Below, in pieces: positions 12,001-17,500 of a stretch of 64,000 nt of DNA (its first letter is position 1; every line of letters begins with the position of its first letter). Source of the DNA: Bradyrhizobium diazoefficiens (GTDB lineage: Bacteria; Pseudomonadota; Alphaproteobacteria; Rhizobiales; Xanthobacteraceae); NCBI RefSeq assembly GCF_018129965.1, contig NZ_JAFCKW010000005.1:246088-310087 (forward strand), given 5' to 3'. Position numbers and translations under genes: made by a program. The notes under the pieces were generated by a model that had not been told where the DNA came from, ran no database searches, and was given only the letters and a program-made list of their open reading frames with translations.

Positions 12001-12704
12001 TCGGCTCGCTGGCCGCCGAGTCCAACACCGCGCTGAAGCTGCGCGACATCGGCATCCTCACCCTGGGCGGCGGCGCGATCAACACCTTCACCGACGCAAA
12101 CGTGCTGGTGAATTCCAGTCGCGTGCTCACCACGCAGGGCGGCGACGTCACGATGTGGAGCTCGAACGGCAATCTCGACGCCGGCCGCGGCTCCAAGACG
12201 ACGCTGTCGGCGCCGGCTCTGCAGGTGCTGTACGACCAGGACGATTATCAGTCGATCGATCTCGGCGGCTTCGTGACCGGCGCGGGCATCGGCACGCTCA
12301 AGGCCTCCAGCGTCGCGGTCGCGTCCGATCTCTATCTTCTCGCGCCGCGCGGGACGATCGACTTCGGCACCGCCGGCGTGCAGTCCTCGGGCAATGCGAT
12401 CATCGTCGCGCCGGTGGTCGCCAATTACGGCAATTCCTCGGTTCAGGGCTCGACGACTGGCGTTCCCACCGTTTCCGTTCCCAACATCGGTGCGCTGACT
12501 GCGGGCTCCAACACGGCGGGCGCCGCGGCCAAGACGGCGGACACACCGACCGCGGGCGGCAACAGCAAGCCGGCCTCGATATTCATCGTCGAGGTGATCG
12601 GCTATGGCGGCGGCGATGGTCAAAGCCAGGGCCAGGGCCAGGGCGAACAGTCTGAGGACAAGAAGCAGTGCGATACGACGTCGTCCGGCGACTGTAAGCC
12701 ATGA
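1..12704 (+). CDS. Giant two-partner-secretion adhesin (TpsA, filamentous haemagglutinin family), 5' partial
   Basis: This is a secreted beta-helical exoprotein of the FhaB/HMW type; the reading frame is already open at base 3, so the true start and signal peptide lie outside the window. About 4,233 residues are visible. The first ~120 residues are the TPS secretion domain, with the hallmark stretch around NRNGIIFG (residues ~86-93; FhaB has NPNGI) followed by a VNVHTLIASS segment. The rest is low-complexity G/A/S/T/V/N-rich repeat sequence full of short beta strands. Toward the C-terminus many GGDI/GGDV turns appear, typical of the filamentous haemagglutinin outer-membrane subfamily. I see only four cysteines: a CTTDC pair near base 9408 and a C-x7-C pair in the last 12 residues. 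The partner transporter (TpsB) is about 4.8 kb downstream. Likely roles are attachment or biofilm; the ligand is unknown. Confidence 0.93.
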   Translation, partial: GIKVDPSKWTGANAPVQTSSGSNVTVNIQQTQQKSILYWDTFNVGANTTVNFQQSASDWIALNRVQDPSASPSRILGQINAMGGVYLINRNGIIFGAGSQVNVHTLIASSLDVGKLGDSLEDRDKFFKDQGIANLNSFSIYDKDGGAATNLIAGDVKVERGASITGNILSDQVSLGSPGSVYLFGANVTNSGSITANGGEVAMVAARTIDVVPNGYSVFPDNVLGKDSSGKTIPFVGREFRLSQFAASYQTRTDDTTRPLGYPIANKYLSGTGAVFHDGVIDAARGIVVMNGDTVTVGNPTDANGHALTDSAGKLLQGVISVDTSIDRNSFVLLRAATSVTMNGVISSLPVDDGAAGLPSTQSFTPAYIEASAQTNVTVGATGLVSAPSAQVSLNAKALPAFVEKKLPPGLFQQGMSDAGTGGNSNGVASNSQDPQSVLLAPGATIDVAGLQNVELPASYNVIAVKLQSEFADSPLQRPPYATVNADGTGVVYGQTLWIDIRNTGTRSDGTTWVGTPLADASGYVAKVPRSIYQLMTVGGSMSLNTDLTTDHGGGGVQTAGSVMNVAGGSVKFQSGMVNTTRLIGSDGRIYDISKADPNMTYVGIAGQYVVNHSRWGVTEYWSSQSKVYSTGYTEGHDAGSVSLVTVNPSLLGTMYFGSTAGERQISNGQLPLQGSLALTTPSSVQIGAAASANYTTASSYTTNLSDEILSSYGLSSLSLTANDFVLSSGSTLNLAAGGSLSVTAGAIDIAGTVSAAGGSVSLTTDQIAVGGTAWFKPPTNKSGGTTAANIFVEGAIDVSGRFVNDIGRVAAVDASGPAFINGGKISMATTFDSASVSGGYIDTTGSILLAKGSLLDVSSGGYISPQGKARTVSSGVMEGKAGSISLALYSHGQWEDTQGPHHPTPGVATPAVIKLDGTLRGYGFESNGSLRLAGVNTIRIGGSASTLPQSLLTGGGFGSYTIEAVTDQWSGATSNVIVSAGTSLTLQQQNFVTLADYTAVSTGTKLGQQANVQVALLPDNQRKAVDLTLKADNILLDTGSKIVTDPKANITLAAVISNRNGLKPTDALWTVASQSVELRGTIIDHGGSVFINSKSTHLSSEAKVDLSGTFVANDLFGTVNGPTTSGSYIAGGSFTVEAGTLAIVNGQTYYAYSTPSGYLVADAGASVDVSGAAGTIQIANARGAVSSQWSWSDAGTVSADVSGFAWGGSFAAAGGRYGAADGSVQSDARANGGTILLGGGGMLLRQDTTDVSNALAAYRAGSAPGALVVSADQLAPFDNVYLYAASAQGGAARIFTDLPGTIYGEATVGWGGLFITGPLNWTVTNRLEIAAGAFNAPTSGAVDAHISAAYVLLAGSDSARVAGTSTLTVNAQTIDLQGAPNPTKAGDPVKGLDFSGFSQVNLIASGDIRLGTLKVADGLKTSNADTTPTAEQSAFTGNLVTAADLLFSAQRIYPVTAVTFGIETPGNVKFAAPAGSDTTIPLSAGGGITVHAKTIEQAGNLFAPLGTITLGSTDSSVSTIITQSVVLAPGSLTSVSLADTTVPYGATSDGTDWYYNANLKPLSAPPSKGLILAGSNVTRSDGSTIDLRGGGDLQAIEFIQGKGGSHDVLAGQNVYALVPTRGDTVAAYDIHFATARSADNGATITAGDSVPLVGQQITIDGGNGIPAGTYTLYPAHYATLPGAMRVTVYASDNNTKHVTSGTKLPDGTVLVTGNYTQSTAPGKQSSGQTVFAVQTSAVWQQYSEYSFTGANSYYTQLAAKQNTAAPRLPMDAGRLSVSALETIVLNGMALTQPGLDSSGNTGRGGELDISAPKLAVVGHAGYVDNDVPAGYVGLDVTQLNGFESVLIGGSRSDFANGTLITPTASNVVVDTRGEAFTAPEILLVAKVGEWQELKQQVTVGSSSVTLNLPVYVPVDGSGTVTVKSGSIIETTGAVHSKLGRNYVVVSDGQAPVTAASLAAALGGTLSGTEILGADLTKLTGADSAALQALAYYANGGPQQPGRGALFVASNDPSLQITGPTKTGVSTPALTIKFANVGANQVSGSLNLAGGDTSANGRVVVADGARITTNTLTLQGTASNNAIAVNTTDLHASLVNLVAPTIGIGTANAVSSQSLVVQANSAQFADVQTLALRAFAGPITVYGDFNSGTRNLTLDANGIALGLDGGAAQDARISASGTISLTNTAGPAFSGNTAANGNSLQFAAKEIDLGSGVVNGVAPATYMTIAGYSNVGLTATDRVLVKGPGMLTLGVSNTEKVDLTVTTPSVLVAGASGAKSQSFGITGYAGNVTIQDSFVRDGVTDRPADSTEVGGSLQITASNITVASTIQAQGGTITLNAVAGNLELKSGAYLAAGGYKKTLVDVDTYAPGGKVLLNADIGTSFLPLVPGAGRVLVDARSVIDVAQPAGGLGYGGEIDVNALRGGATIAGSLRGAGSAGLGGRFKLDTKDAADLTALADTLIAGGLTGSIDIHTRTGNLELQQGHTLKANAITLTADDAAWDSGDASKQFGQVKIRGLVDATGYGGTTADGTGQAGGQVALYGANSVFLASSGVIDASTTHTDERGGDVTIGIGWSANSKIWLQQGTQINVSGGTKGGLSGGTVTFRAPLDGNNDVKIAAISNVANSAGTHGSSFYADGAKTYDELPVLDATNNVNDRTRTSIVGARSVAVNGFIAFDTKGGKNGIDGSSLGWFGTIDTSGWYKGVDTNGNLIPATTGSWTNVSGFTLNPSSVFAGFSGVPTTPASVRDSTGQVIATINGYVMGLNGFSALPPSDPGFVFDGSTTYKISFEGGAQGTVTTLAFGGFLNIVITNPGSGYTTTPTWADITRPDGQTVRVTPTRSSLKILSAQINLVDGFAGYSGGTPSNVTIVGAGGVQVLSFVQRSNFSGQTVVSSDGTTKFAPDTPNFIPLKSSGVYDPFNPATQGTAGIASFTGGAGTGSVFFGDIVSQISTISDKGPWSYNGQSYGFSNLFTRLAPLVTSLGADVVHVQPGVDLVNSNGDITVNSNWNLAAGIAGGLKNGIFDLNSSYINFKYRLATPWGGLDAGALTLRATGNINVNASISDGFFQFGNYLGTADASGRYFDENTITRSTGAYTYYLNTPGNESLTAPYNAAANGISPTSLDLAAADLFPHSLLACTTDCSAANIKTITTPSSWSYKFTAGADVSSANVGSRVSLANGIGDVIVDKHASYTQTLVSDTAVTTLTATVHIPTMIRTGTGNINIAAAQDVILKDTSAPGVIYAAGVNTATYASPYTVQTTNGTTTIVVTDPDGFYEPRVLGYGNAAAKDAPDLYYGPPTAAAFPEKGGDVVIDAQRDVIGNVTVDKKVPQYYQPWLLSNAAISPSGSAAIVGAGVFAPVGGSIASQTAWWLQYGSFQQGFLSAGGNISVLAGHDLVDVSVSAPTTGRVTGGLAAGSTPVTHVYGSGNMIVRAGGDILGGAFYEGSGHARIEAAGDIRDNGTIYRYASSKLKLPDLPQLAVDTGQMILVAGGSVAVAGVVNPAALHAQPPSAANPLTGGVNSSLYFDTYGPDSKVSLLAKSGDVTIGLSSPTIKTDIAPGAAAAYPASFEAIALQGNLITTGISDIRNQSVPGFVIPAPGIVLSASDHGTFDLLAAGNIDLTFGYPQQSSSLLETPRPVISAGPALFDAAFDPYRPNSGNSESSSRAVLAHADDAAEGRDTTARIYAASGNITATGRFGLRTSNETLNVDPQVYQRIEINRPASIYAGGKIVDLNIIVQNIHVNDVSKIVAGGDITYTGYANGGGIQVAGPGHLMVQAGGDIGPFLPAAFDNATQAPVQEGIVSVGNSSANPVGNVYIASSGASAGSIGIYNESLLGPRNNQRRNAALTEAAGTRQGASIDVLFGVKFGIDYDAMISKYFDPASPTFLATVKTTDPVTGEKVPLTLEQFKSLPTDLQHVLVDEAFFGVLKEVGKGTYKTSFGYAMIDTMFPAKFGYTANALGGGANGASQLVKTGDMNLLHATVQTKLGGDVSIFGPGGSLIVGSLAAESNTALKLRDIGILTLGGGAINTFTDANVLVNSSRVLTTQGGDVTMWSSNGNLDAGRGSKTTLSAPALQVLYDQDDYQSIDLGGFVTGAGIGTLKASSVAVASDLYLLAPRGTIDFGTAGVQSSGNAIIVAPVVANYGNSSVQGSTTGVPTVSVPNIGALTAGSNTAGAAAKTADTPTAGGNSKPASIFIVEVIGYGGGDGQSQGQGQGEQSEDKKQCDTTSSGDCKP

Positions 12705-13072
12705 CGCCGGAGGTTTGGCCGGTGCGATCTGGTCGAGGTCGCGCCATTCGGTCGCGCAATTGCCGCGTGTCGGGCAATAAGGGCTCACGCGACGGTCGAG
12801 GCATCGCGCCCGGATCCTGCTAGAAACCGTTCCGACCTGAGATGTAAAGGGGCGTTATTCGAAATCAATCCGTATTCTGGCGTGCAAAATACGACATCCT
12901 CCGGATGACCGCATTCCCTCCAGAAATCTGACGTCTTGTTGAGGATCGGTCACAGCAACGATAAGAAACAGACCTACAAGGACGGCAATAGGCTTCGTGG
13001 ACAAGGGCAGTGGGCTGCTGTCCTGACAAATGTGACGAGCCTGTCTATTTGAATTTGTGTTTGGGGGTTGAA
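12705..13072. other. Intergenic stretch between the adhesin and the small coiled-coil gene
   Basis: These 368 bases show no convincing coding potential. The last ~170 bases are clearly more A/T-rich than their surroundings and probably hold the promoter of the gene at 13073. A G-rich ribosome-binding sequence (GGGGG) lies about 7 bases before that ATG. I see no clear intrinsic terminator after the adhesin. Confidence 0.5.
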
Positions 13073-13297
13073 ATGCGCGCGACAAATCCGATCGAACCGG
13101 TCTGCCCAGAGTCTGCGCTCGCAACATCCAAGGTCGATGTCAAAGCCAATGTCTACGATCTCGGCCTCAGGCAGGACGAAAGCAGCCGGCTTCGCCGCAT
13201 CAGGGATCTCGAGCACGAGAATGCGCTGCTGATGCGCATGGTGACGGAGACCCAGATCGAGATTGCTCAGCTGCGCGAGCTGTTGACGTCGAACTGA
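13073..13297 (+). CDS. Small coiled-coil protein with a transposase-OrfA-like leucine zipper
   Basis: This 74-residue protein is of unknown function. The ATG at 13073 is preferred over upstream starts because a GGGGG ribosome-binding sequence lies just before it and the upstream extension is cysteine-rich and atypical. The C-terminal ~35 residues form an amphipathic coiled coil containing LEHENALLMRMVTE. This closely resembles the LELENAQLRRLVTD zipper of the helix-turn-helix protein encoded at 27705, and the zipper of IS3-family OrfA proteins. The N-terminal half has no recognisable DNA-binding domain. It may therefore be a dimerisation partner of such a protein or a relic of one; that is inference. 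It sits directly upstream of the polysaccharide export lipoprotein gene. Confidence 0.6.
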   Translation: MRATNPIEPVCPESALATSKVDVKANVYDLGLRQDESSRLRRIRDLEHENALLMRMVTETQIEIAQLRELLTSN

Positions 13298-13629
13298 TGC
13301 GATCCGGCGGCCGTCTTTCTTCGGCCGCAGCTCGCGCCTCTCCAGTCATTCGTTCGAACGACAGGTGATCCCGCGCGGTAGCTGCGGCGGCCTGGCTGTG
13401 CCGAGCCTGCCGCGGCGGCTGCGCGCGCGAACGCCGAGCCGCGTCTCACAAGGCGCGTGAGCGAAGTTGGCGCCGGTCGTCGCGACTGTTTTCGCAAACG
13501 CGGTGCGCGCAGCGTCTATTCAGCAGGAACCGCCCATCGCCCGCGCCGCCGGCGCGGGGGCCATGCCGCTGCCGCGAGGCGTGCTGCATGCCTGTCCATG
13601 TGTGCCCAGCTTGGTGTGAAACGAACGTC
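13298..13629. other. Intergenic stretch with a stem-loop after the coiled-coil gene
   Basis: These 332 bases are GC-rich and no open frame in them looks real. A 7-bp perfect stem (GCGGCCG/CGGCCGC, 13307-13328, 8-base pyrimidine loop) follows the preceding stop codon by nine bases but has no T-run, so it is at most a weak terminator. The remainder should contain the promoter and leader of the export lipoprotein; I cannot place the boxes. Confidence 0.4.
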
Positions 13630-14838
13630 ATGCGATTTGGAAAGTCTCTGTCGATCGCATGCGGCCTGATCTTGTCGGTCATTCTGGGCGGCTGCGGTTT
13701 CATTCCAATGGCGGGCCCGGCGAGCCTCGACGTCAGGAACGAGAACACCACCACGCTGCCGTTCGCGGTGGTCAAGCTCAATCCCGAGGTTGTCCAGATG
13801 CTCGAGACGTTCGAGCCGAACGGATTGCCGGGATTCCTCACCGACACGCGTCCGCCCTCCAGCATCAAGTTCGGCATCGGCGACATCATCAGCGTCACCA
13901 TCTTCGAGGCCTCTGCCGGCGGTCTCTACGTGCCGCTGGAGGCCGGCGTTCGGCCCGGCAATTTCGTGAACCTGCCCGACCAGGCCGTCGACAATGACGG
14001 CAATATCACAGTGCCCTATGCCGGCCGGATCCGTGCTGCGGGCCGCACCAACGTGCAGGTCCAGGACGACATTCTCGCGCAGATCAAGAAGCGCGCGATC
14101 GATCCGCAGGTCGTGGTCACCTCCAGCCAGCAGCGCTCCTCGATGGTCAGCGTGTTCGGCGAGGTCAGGACGCCGGTGCGCTTCCCGATGCCGGCGGCGG
14201 GCGCGCAGGACCGCATCACCGACGCGATCACGCGGGCAGGCGGCATCAGCGGCGCCGGCTGGGAGACCTGGGTCGTGCTCGAGCGTGCCGGCAAGCGCGC
14301 CACCGTGCCGTTCGGCAATCTCGTCTATTTCCCAAACAGCAACGTCTTCGTGCAGCCCGGCGACCGCATCTATCTCTATCGCGAGCCGATGAAATTCATC
14401 GCGTTCGGCGCCACCGGCCAGCAGGGAGAATTCAATTTCGACGCCTGGCGTATCAATCTGACGCAGGCGGTCGCCAAGGCCCGCGGCCTGCTCGATCTCC
14501 AGGCCGATCCCGCCTCTGTGTTCCTCTATCGCCGCGAGCCGCGCGAAGTGGCGCAACGCCTCGGCGTCGACTGCTCGAAATTCGACGGTGAATCGGTGCC
14601 GATCGTCTTCAACGTCAACTTCCAGGACCCGGCCGGCTATTTCATCGCCACCAAGATGTCGATGCGTCCTTTCGACGTGGTCTATGCCGCCAATGCGCCG
14701 CAGGTCGACATTACCAAGGTCCTGAACTTCATCAACACCACGCTCGTCACCGCCGAGAACGGCGTCAGCCTCGTCAACAACATCCGCTTCCCGGGATCGA
14801 CGACCTCGTCGACCACGATCAGCGCCAGCGGACCGTGA
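13630..14838 (+). CDS. Polysaccharide export outer-membrane lipoprotein (Wza/KpsD-like OPX)
   Basis: This 402-residue protein is predicted to form the outer-membrane/periplasmic conduit for exopolysaccharide. The ATG at 13630 gives a lipoprotein signal peptide (MRFGKSLSIACGLILSVILGGC) whose lipobox LGGC places the lipidated Cys near residue 22; the frame is open upstream but the extension would spoil that signal. A Poly_export domain follows, with FGIGDIISVTIFEAS (~80-95) and a segment around VDNDGNITVPYAGRI. SLBB-like repeats come after it (SVFGEVRTPVRFPMP, and a second near IAFGATGQQGEFNF). The sugar transferase (26024) and the Wzz/BY-kinase fusion (28075) in the same region complete a plausible Wzx/Wzy-type exopolysaccharide export set, although no polymerase or flippase gene is in the window. 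Confidence 0.9.
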   Translation: MRFGKSLSIACGLILSVILGGCGFIPMAGPASLDVRNENTTTLPFAVVKLNPEVVQMLETFEPNGLPGFLTDTRPPSSIKFGIGDIISVTIFEASAGGLYVPLEAGVRPGNFVNLPDQAVDNDGNITVPYAGRIRAAGRTNVQVQDDILAQIKKRAIDPQVVVTSSQQRSSMVSVFGEVRTPVRFPMPAAGAQDRITDAITRAGGISGAGWETWVVLERAGKRATVPFGNLVYFPNSNVFVQPGDRIYLYREPMKFIAFGATGQQGEFNFDAWRINLTQAVAKARGLLDLQADPASVFLYRREPREVAQRLGVDCSKFDGESVPIVFNVNFQDPAGYFIATKMSMRPFDVVYAANAPQVDITKVLNFINTTLVTAENGVSLVNNIRFPGSTTSSTTISASGP

Positions 14839-14997
14839 GGGCAGGTGTCCGCGATGAGAGAGATGCGCGCATCGCGGCTTGACTGCACGTCCGTAAATGT
14901 TACTCATCGCGCGATACCGGATGCGTCCGTATCGTGTTATGTTAAGGCAGGTGGCGGGCCTGCCGACGGGGTAATCCGGCGAGCGAAGGAACGGGCC

Positions 14998-15414
14998 ATG
15001 AGCCACGCTTTGCATGGGTTCGGAAATGTCGGCGGGTGGATTATGGCCATTGGGCTCGTCGCGCTCGCTGGAGCTGCCGCGGCGCAGTCACCCGGTCCCG
15101 GTCCGATCAATCCACCGCCGGCGGAGCGGCAAGGTACGATCATCGGCGGCAAACCGACCGGCAGCTTCGAACGCTGCCTCGACGTGCAGATCGGAAACGA
15201 CGGCGCGTTCGGCTGTCTCAACCAGAAGCTCCGCCGCGAGGTGGACAAGGTCAATCCGTCGCTCAACCTGCCGCCGGTGGATGCGCGCTCGTCCGACGTG
15301 CGCGTCGGCAACGTGAACGAGGCCGCGGTCCGGCAGCAATACGGCTCCAATTACGGCCGGTCGGCCGTTCCGTTCCGGCCTTCGTCGGTCGTCAACGTTC
15401 CACCGCATCGATGA
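14998..15414 (+). CDS. Small secreted protein, unknown function
   Basis: This 138-residue protein is of unknown family. The ATG at 14998 is chosen because GAAGGAA lies just upstream and it starts a signal peptide (hydrophobic VGGWIMAIGLVALAGAAAAQ, cleavage near residue 29). The mature part is proline-rich and then has two cysteines around FERCLDVQIGNDGAFGCLNQ, which could form one disulfide. The C-terminal tail is basic. Its stop overlaps the start of the transglycosylase gene (ATGA), so the two are probably co-translated. An A/T-richer stretch with TGTTATGTTAAG at 14934-14945 precedes it and may hold a promoter. Confidence 0.65.
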   Translation: MSHALHGFGNVGGWIMAIGLVALAGAAAAQSPGPGPINPPPAERQGTIIGGKPTGSFERCLDVQIGNDGAFGCLNQKLRREVDKVNPSLNLPPVDARSSDVRVGNVNEAAVRQQYGSNYGRSAVPFRPSSVVNVPPHR

Positions 15415-16271
15415 TCTCCGCATCGAACTCAATGGAAAGGCGCACCCGAGCTGCGCGCTGGTCGTGGCCGGTCACAGCCTTGTGTCTGATGCTCGTGATT
15501 GGCGGCGAGGGGTGGGCGCAGGAGGACGAGGGCGGCGGCAAGGCCGGGACGGCCAGTGTCGCCGCGTCGGCCGACGATATTGATGACGGCGGGGTGCCAC
15601 CCCTCGCGCTCGAACGCTTCGCGCCGCGGCCGCTCACCGCCGCCGACTTTCCTCCCGCCAATCCGCTATTGGGCAACTCCACCTATCGCAGCAGCGCGAT
15701 CTTCGGCCGCGACTGGCGCGCCGGACGGGCCGAATACCGTGAGCTGATCGAGCGTGAATCGCTCGCTATCGGCCTGCCGCCGGCGCTGGTCGATGCGGTG
15801 ATGGCGGTCGAGAGCCGTTACAATCCCGGTGTCGTCGGCATGGACGGCGAGGTCGGGTTGATGCAGGTGATGTTGCCGACCGCGCGGATGATGGGTTTTT
15901 CCGGCACGCCGGCCGAACTCGCCGCGCCCGAGGTCAATGTGCATTACGGCGTGCGCTATCTCGCCGGGGCCTGGCGCCGCGCCAACGGCGATCTCTGCAC
16001 CGCCACGATGAAATATCGCGCCGGCCATGGCGAGACGCGCTTTTCCTATCTGTCGGTGGAGTACTGCACCCGCGTCCGCGCGCATCTGGCGGCGAACGGC
16101 GTTGCCGTCACCGGCTCCGTTCCTCAGCCGACGTTCGGAAGGCCTGCCGGTGGTGGCGGACCCGCCCGCGGCAGCCGCGTCGTAACCGCGGGGGCCGCGC
16201 TCAATTTTGCCGCCCTCAACACGCGGCTGCGGGTCGTGGTCGAGCGAAAGGCCCCGTCGGATCTGCGCTGA
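15411..16271 (+). CDS. Lytic transglycosylase, SLT domain
   Basis: This periplasmic enzyme cleaves the MurNAc-GlcNAc bond of peptidoglycan. The 286-residue product starts at an ATG overlapping the previous stop codon (ATGA); ATG 15432 is an alternative. A signal peptide ends near GEGWAQ. The SLT fold spans ~115-225: AVESRYNP contains the catalytic Glu, followed by EVGLMQVMLPTARMMG and a YGVRYLAGAW helix. The C-terminal ~70 residues are low-complexity. Because it lies between surface-polysaccharide and adhesin-export genes, it may open the wall locally for envelope-spanning machinery; that is inference from context. Confidence 0.85.
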   Translation: MISASNSMERRTRAARWSWPVTALCLMLVIGGEGWAQEDEGGGKAGTASVAASADDIDDGGVPPLALERFAPRPLTAADFPPANPLLGNSTYRSSAIFGRDWRAGRAEYRELIERESLAIGLPPALVDAVMAVESRYNPGVVGMDGEVGLMQVMLPTARMMGFSGTPAELAAPEVNVHYGVRYLAGAWRRANGDLCTATMKYRAGHGETRFSYLSVEYCTRVRAHLAANGVAVTGSVPQPTFGRPAGGGGPARGSRVVTAGAALNFAALNTRLRVVVERKAPSDLR

Positions 16272-16320
16272 TTGATGCTAGCACGCGCGAGGCCGAGGCC
16301 TGCTGGTCAGGTGCAGCGCC

Positions 16321-16638
16321 TCACGCGCGCGTCTTGCTCTTGGGCACGCGTCGCCGCCGGCTCGCCGGCGCCGGCCGCCCGGTCGCAAGCGCCTGGCCGA
16401 TGGCACGCCAGCATTTCACGGCTTCGCGGAAGGCATTCTCATGCGCGGTGCTGCGCCCGCGCCAGTCCATCAGTTGCTCGGCATCAGCCAGCGTCGCCTC
16501 GCCCGATTTGAGGCGGGTGATCCATGAGAGGGCTTCACGGATTAAGGGATCCAGTTGATCGACCTGTTGGCTTCGCTTCGTCACGATCCGGCGCTTTCCC
16601 GCACACGCCGGCCGCGAGCGGATGCTCCCGGTCGACAT
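16321..16638 (-). CDS. FecR-like protein consisting only of the DUF4880 domain
   Basis: This 105-residue protein resembles the N-terminal cytoplasmic anti-sigma portion (DUF4880) of FecR regulators: LIREALSWITRLKSGEATLADAEQLMDW followed by a REAVKCWRAIGQAL segment with the conserved Trp. Full FecR proteins continue with a membrane segment and periplasmic FecR and secretin/TonB domains, all absent here; after the domain comes a basic tail (RRRRVPKSKTRA) and the stop. The start at 16638 is inferred. The gene overlaps the 3' end of the ECF sigma gene by about 100 bases, so the two are cotranscribed. It may be a soluble anti-sigma or sigma activator, or a decayed FecR. Confidence 0.6.
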   Translation of the reverse strand: MSTGSIRSRPACAGKRRIVTKRSQQVDQLDPLIREALSWITRLKSGEATLADAEQLMDWRGRSTAHENAFREAVKCWRAIGQALATGRPAPASRRRRVPKSKTRA

Positions 16639-17194
16639 ATCTATGTACGTAAGACGACGCGGGACGCTGAAAACCGAATTTGCCGCGGACAGGACGTTTG
16701 AGACGATCTGCGCAATGTTCGACCGCCTGCTTGAGGTCGGTCTCGACGGTGCGGACGGTGACACCGAGCAGGGCCGCGATCTCGCGGTTCGGCATGCCGT
16801 CGATGCGCGAGAGCGTCAGGACACGCCGGCGGCGCTCGGGCAGTTCGGCGATCGCATGGCGCAGGAGGTTGACCTCGGAGCGATCCTCGATCACGCGGGC
16901 TGCGTCCGGCTGGTCGTCGGGAATCTCGAGCAGCGCATCGACCTCGTCGGAGGTGAGGCGGCGGCGTTCGGCGCGGCGACGGTCGGCGGCGATGTTCAGC
17001 GCGATGCGGAACAGATAGGCCTTCGGGCTGCGCACCGGCCCGAGTTCGCGCGCGGCTTCGAGGCGGAGATAGGTCTCGTTGAGCGCTTCGGAGGCCAGGT
17101 CCGGCGAGCCGAGACGGCGCGTCAATCTCCGGTCGAAGTCGACATATTCGGCCAGCAGAAGAGTCCGCAAGCTGCTGATGCTGTCGATGGTCAT
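16535..17194 (-). CDS. ECF RNA polymerase sigma factor, FecI-like
   Basis: This 219-residue product has sigma region 2 at ~10-80 (LLLAEYVDFDRRLTRRLG, then LNETYLRL and SPKAYLFRIALNIAADRRR) and region 4 at ~110-165 (ELPERRRRVLTLSRIDGMPNREIAALLGVTVRTVE, an obvious helix-turn-helix). The tail beyond ~170 has no counterpart in the family and overlaps the FecR-like gene. ATG 17194 is favoured because GGGG sits seven bases upstream. It diverges from the TpsB/ExbB/ExbD/TonB operon, so that operon, or surface genes elsewhere, may be its target. No TonB-dependent receptor with a signalling plug lies in the window. Confidence 0.88.
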   Translation of the reverse strand: MTIDSISSLRTLLLAEYVDFDRRLTRRLGSPDLASEALNETYLRLEAARELGPVRSPKAYLFRIALNIAADRRRAERRRLTSDEVDALLEIPDDQPDAARVIEDRSEVNLLRHAIAELPERRRRVLTLSRIDGMPNREIAALLGVTVRTVETDLKQAVEHCADRLKRPVRGKFGFQRPASSYVHRYVDREHPLAAGVCGKAPDRDEAKPTGRSTGSLNP

Positions 17195-17500
17195 GTACGC
17201 CCCACTCACTCAGTCCCATTTGACGGCGGGACGGTAGTAATGCCGCACAACGGTAATGTGACGAACTGTTAGCCAATAACGATCGTGGTGCGTTAGTCGC
17301 GTTATGTTGCGCGAAATCATCACATGGATGCTGGCGCGGCATTTCGCGCGCCGCGAAGAAAAGTTTTCGCAGCGGCTGCGCGAGCAGCGTCTACGGGATA
17401 AGGCCCCGCGGACCGGCACGTTTCGGTCGGTTCGGGCTGTCCGAAGAATGCTGCGGCGGGCATGAGCCGGCTGCAATGAGAGAATGATATCGAGGCAGAG
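17195..17500. promoter_or_regulatory. Divergent intergenic region between the sigma gene and the TpsB operon
   Basis: These 306 bases should carry promoters for both directions. The part nearest the sigma gene (17240-17320) is A/T-richer (GTGACGAACTGTTAGCCAAT and GTTAGTCGCGTTATG); the rest is GC-rich leader for tpsB. I could not fix -35/-10 boxes with confidence. Confidence 0.4.

Noticed and set aside
16639..16764. Longer N-terminus for the FecR-like protein
   Set aside because: The extension lies wholly inside the sigma-factor gene in another frame and does not look like the DUF4880 N-terminus.
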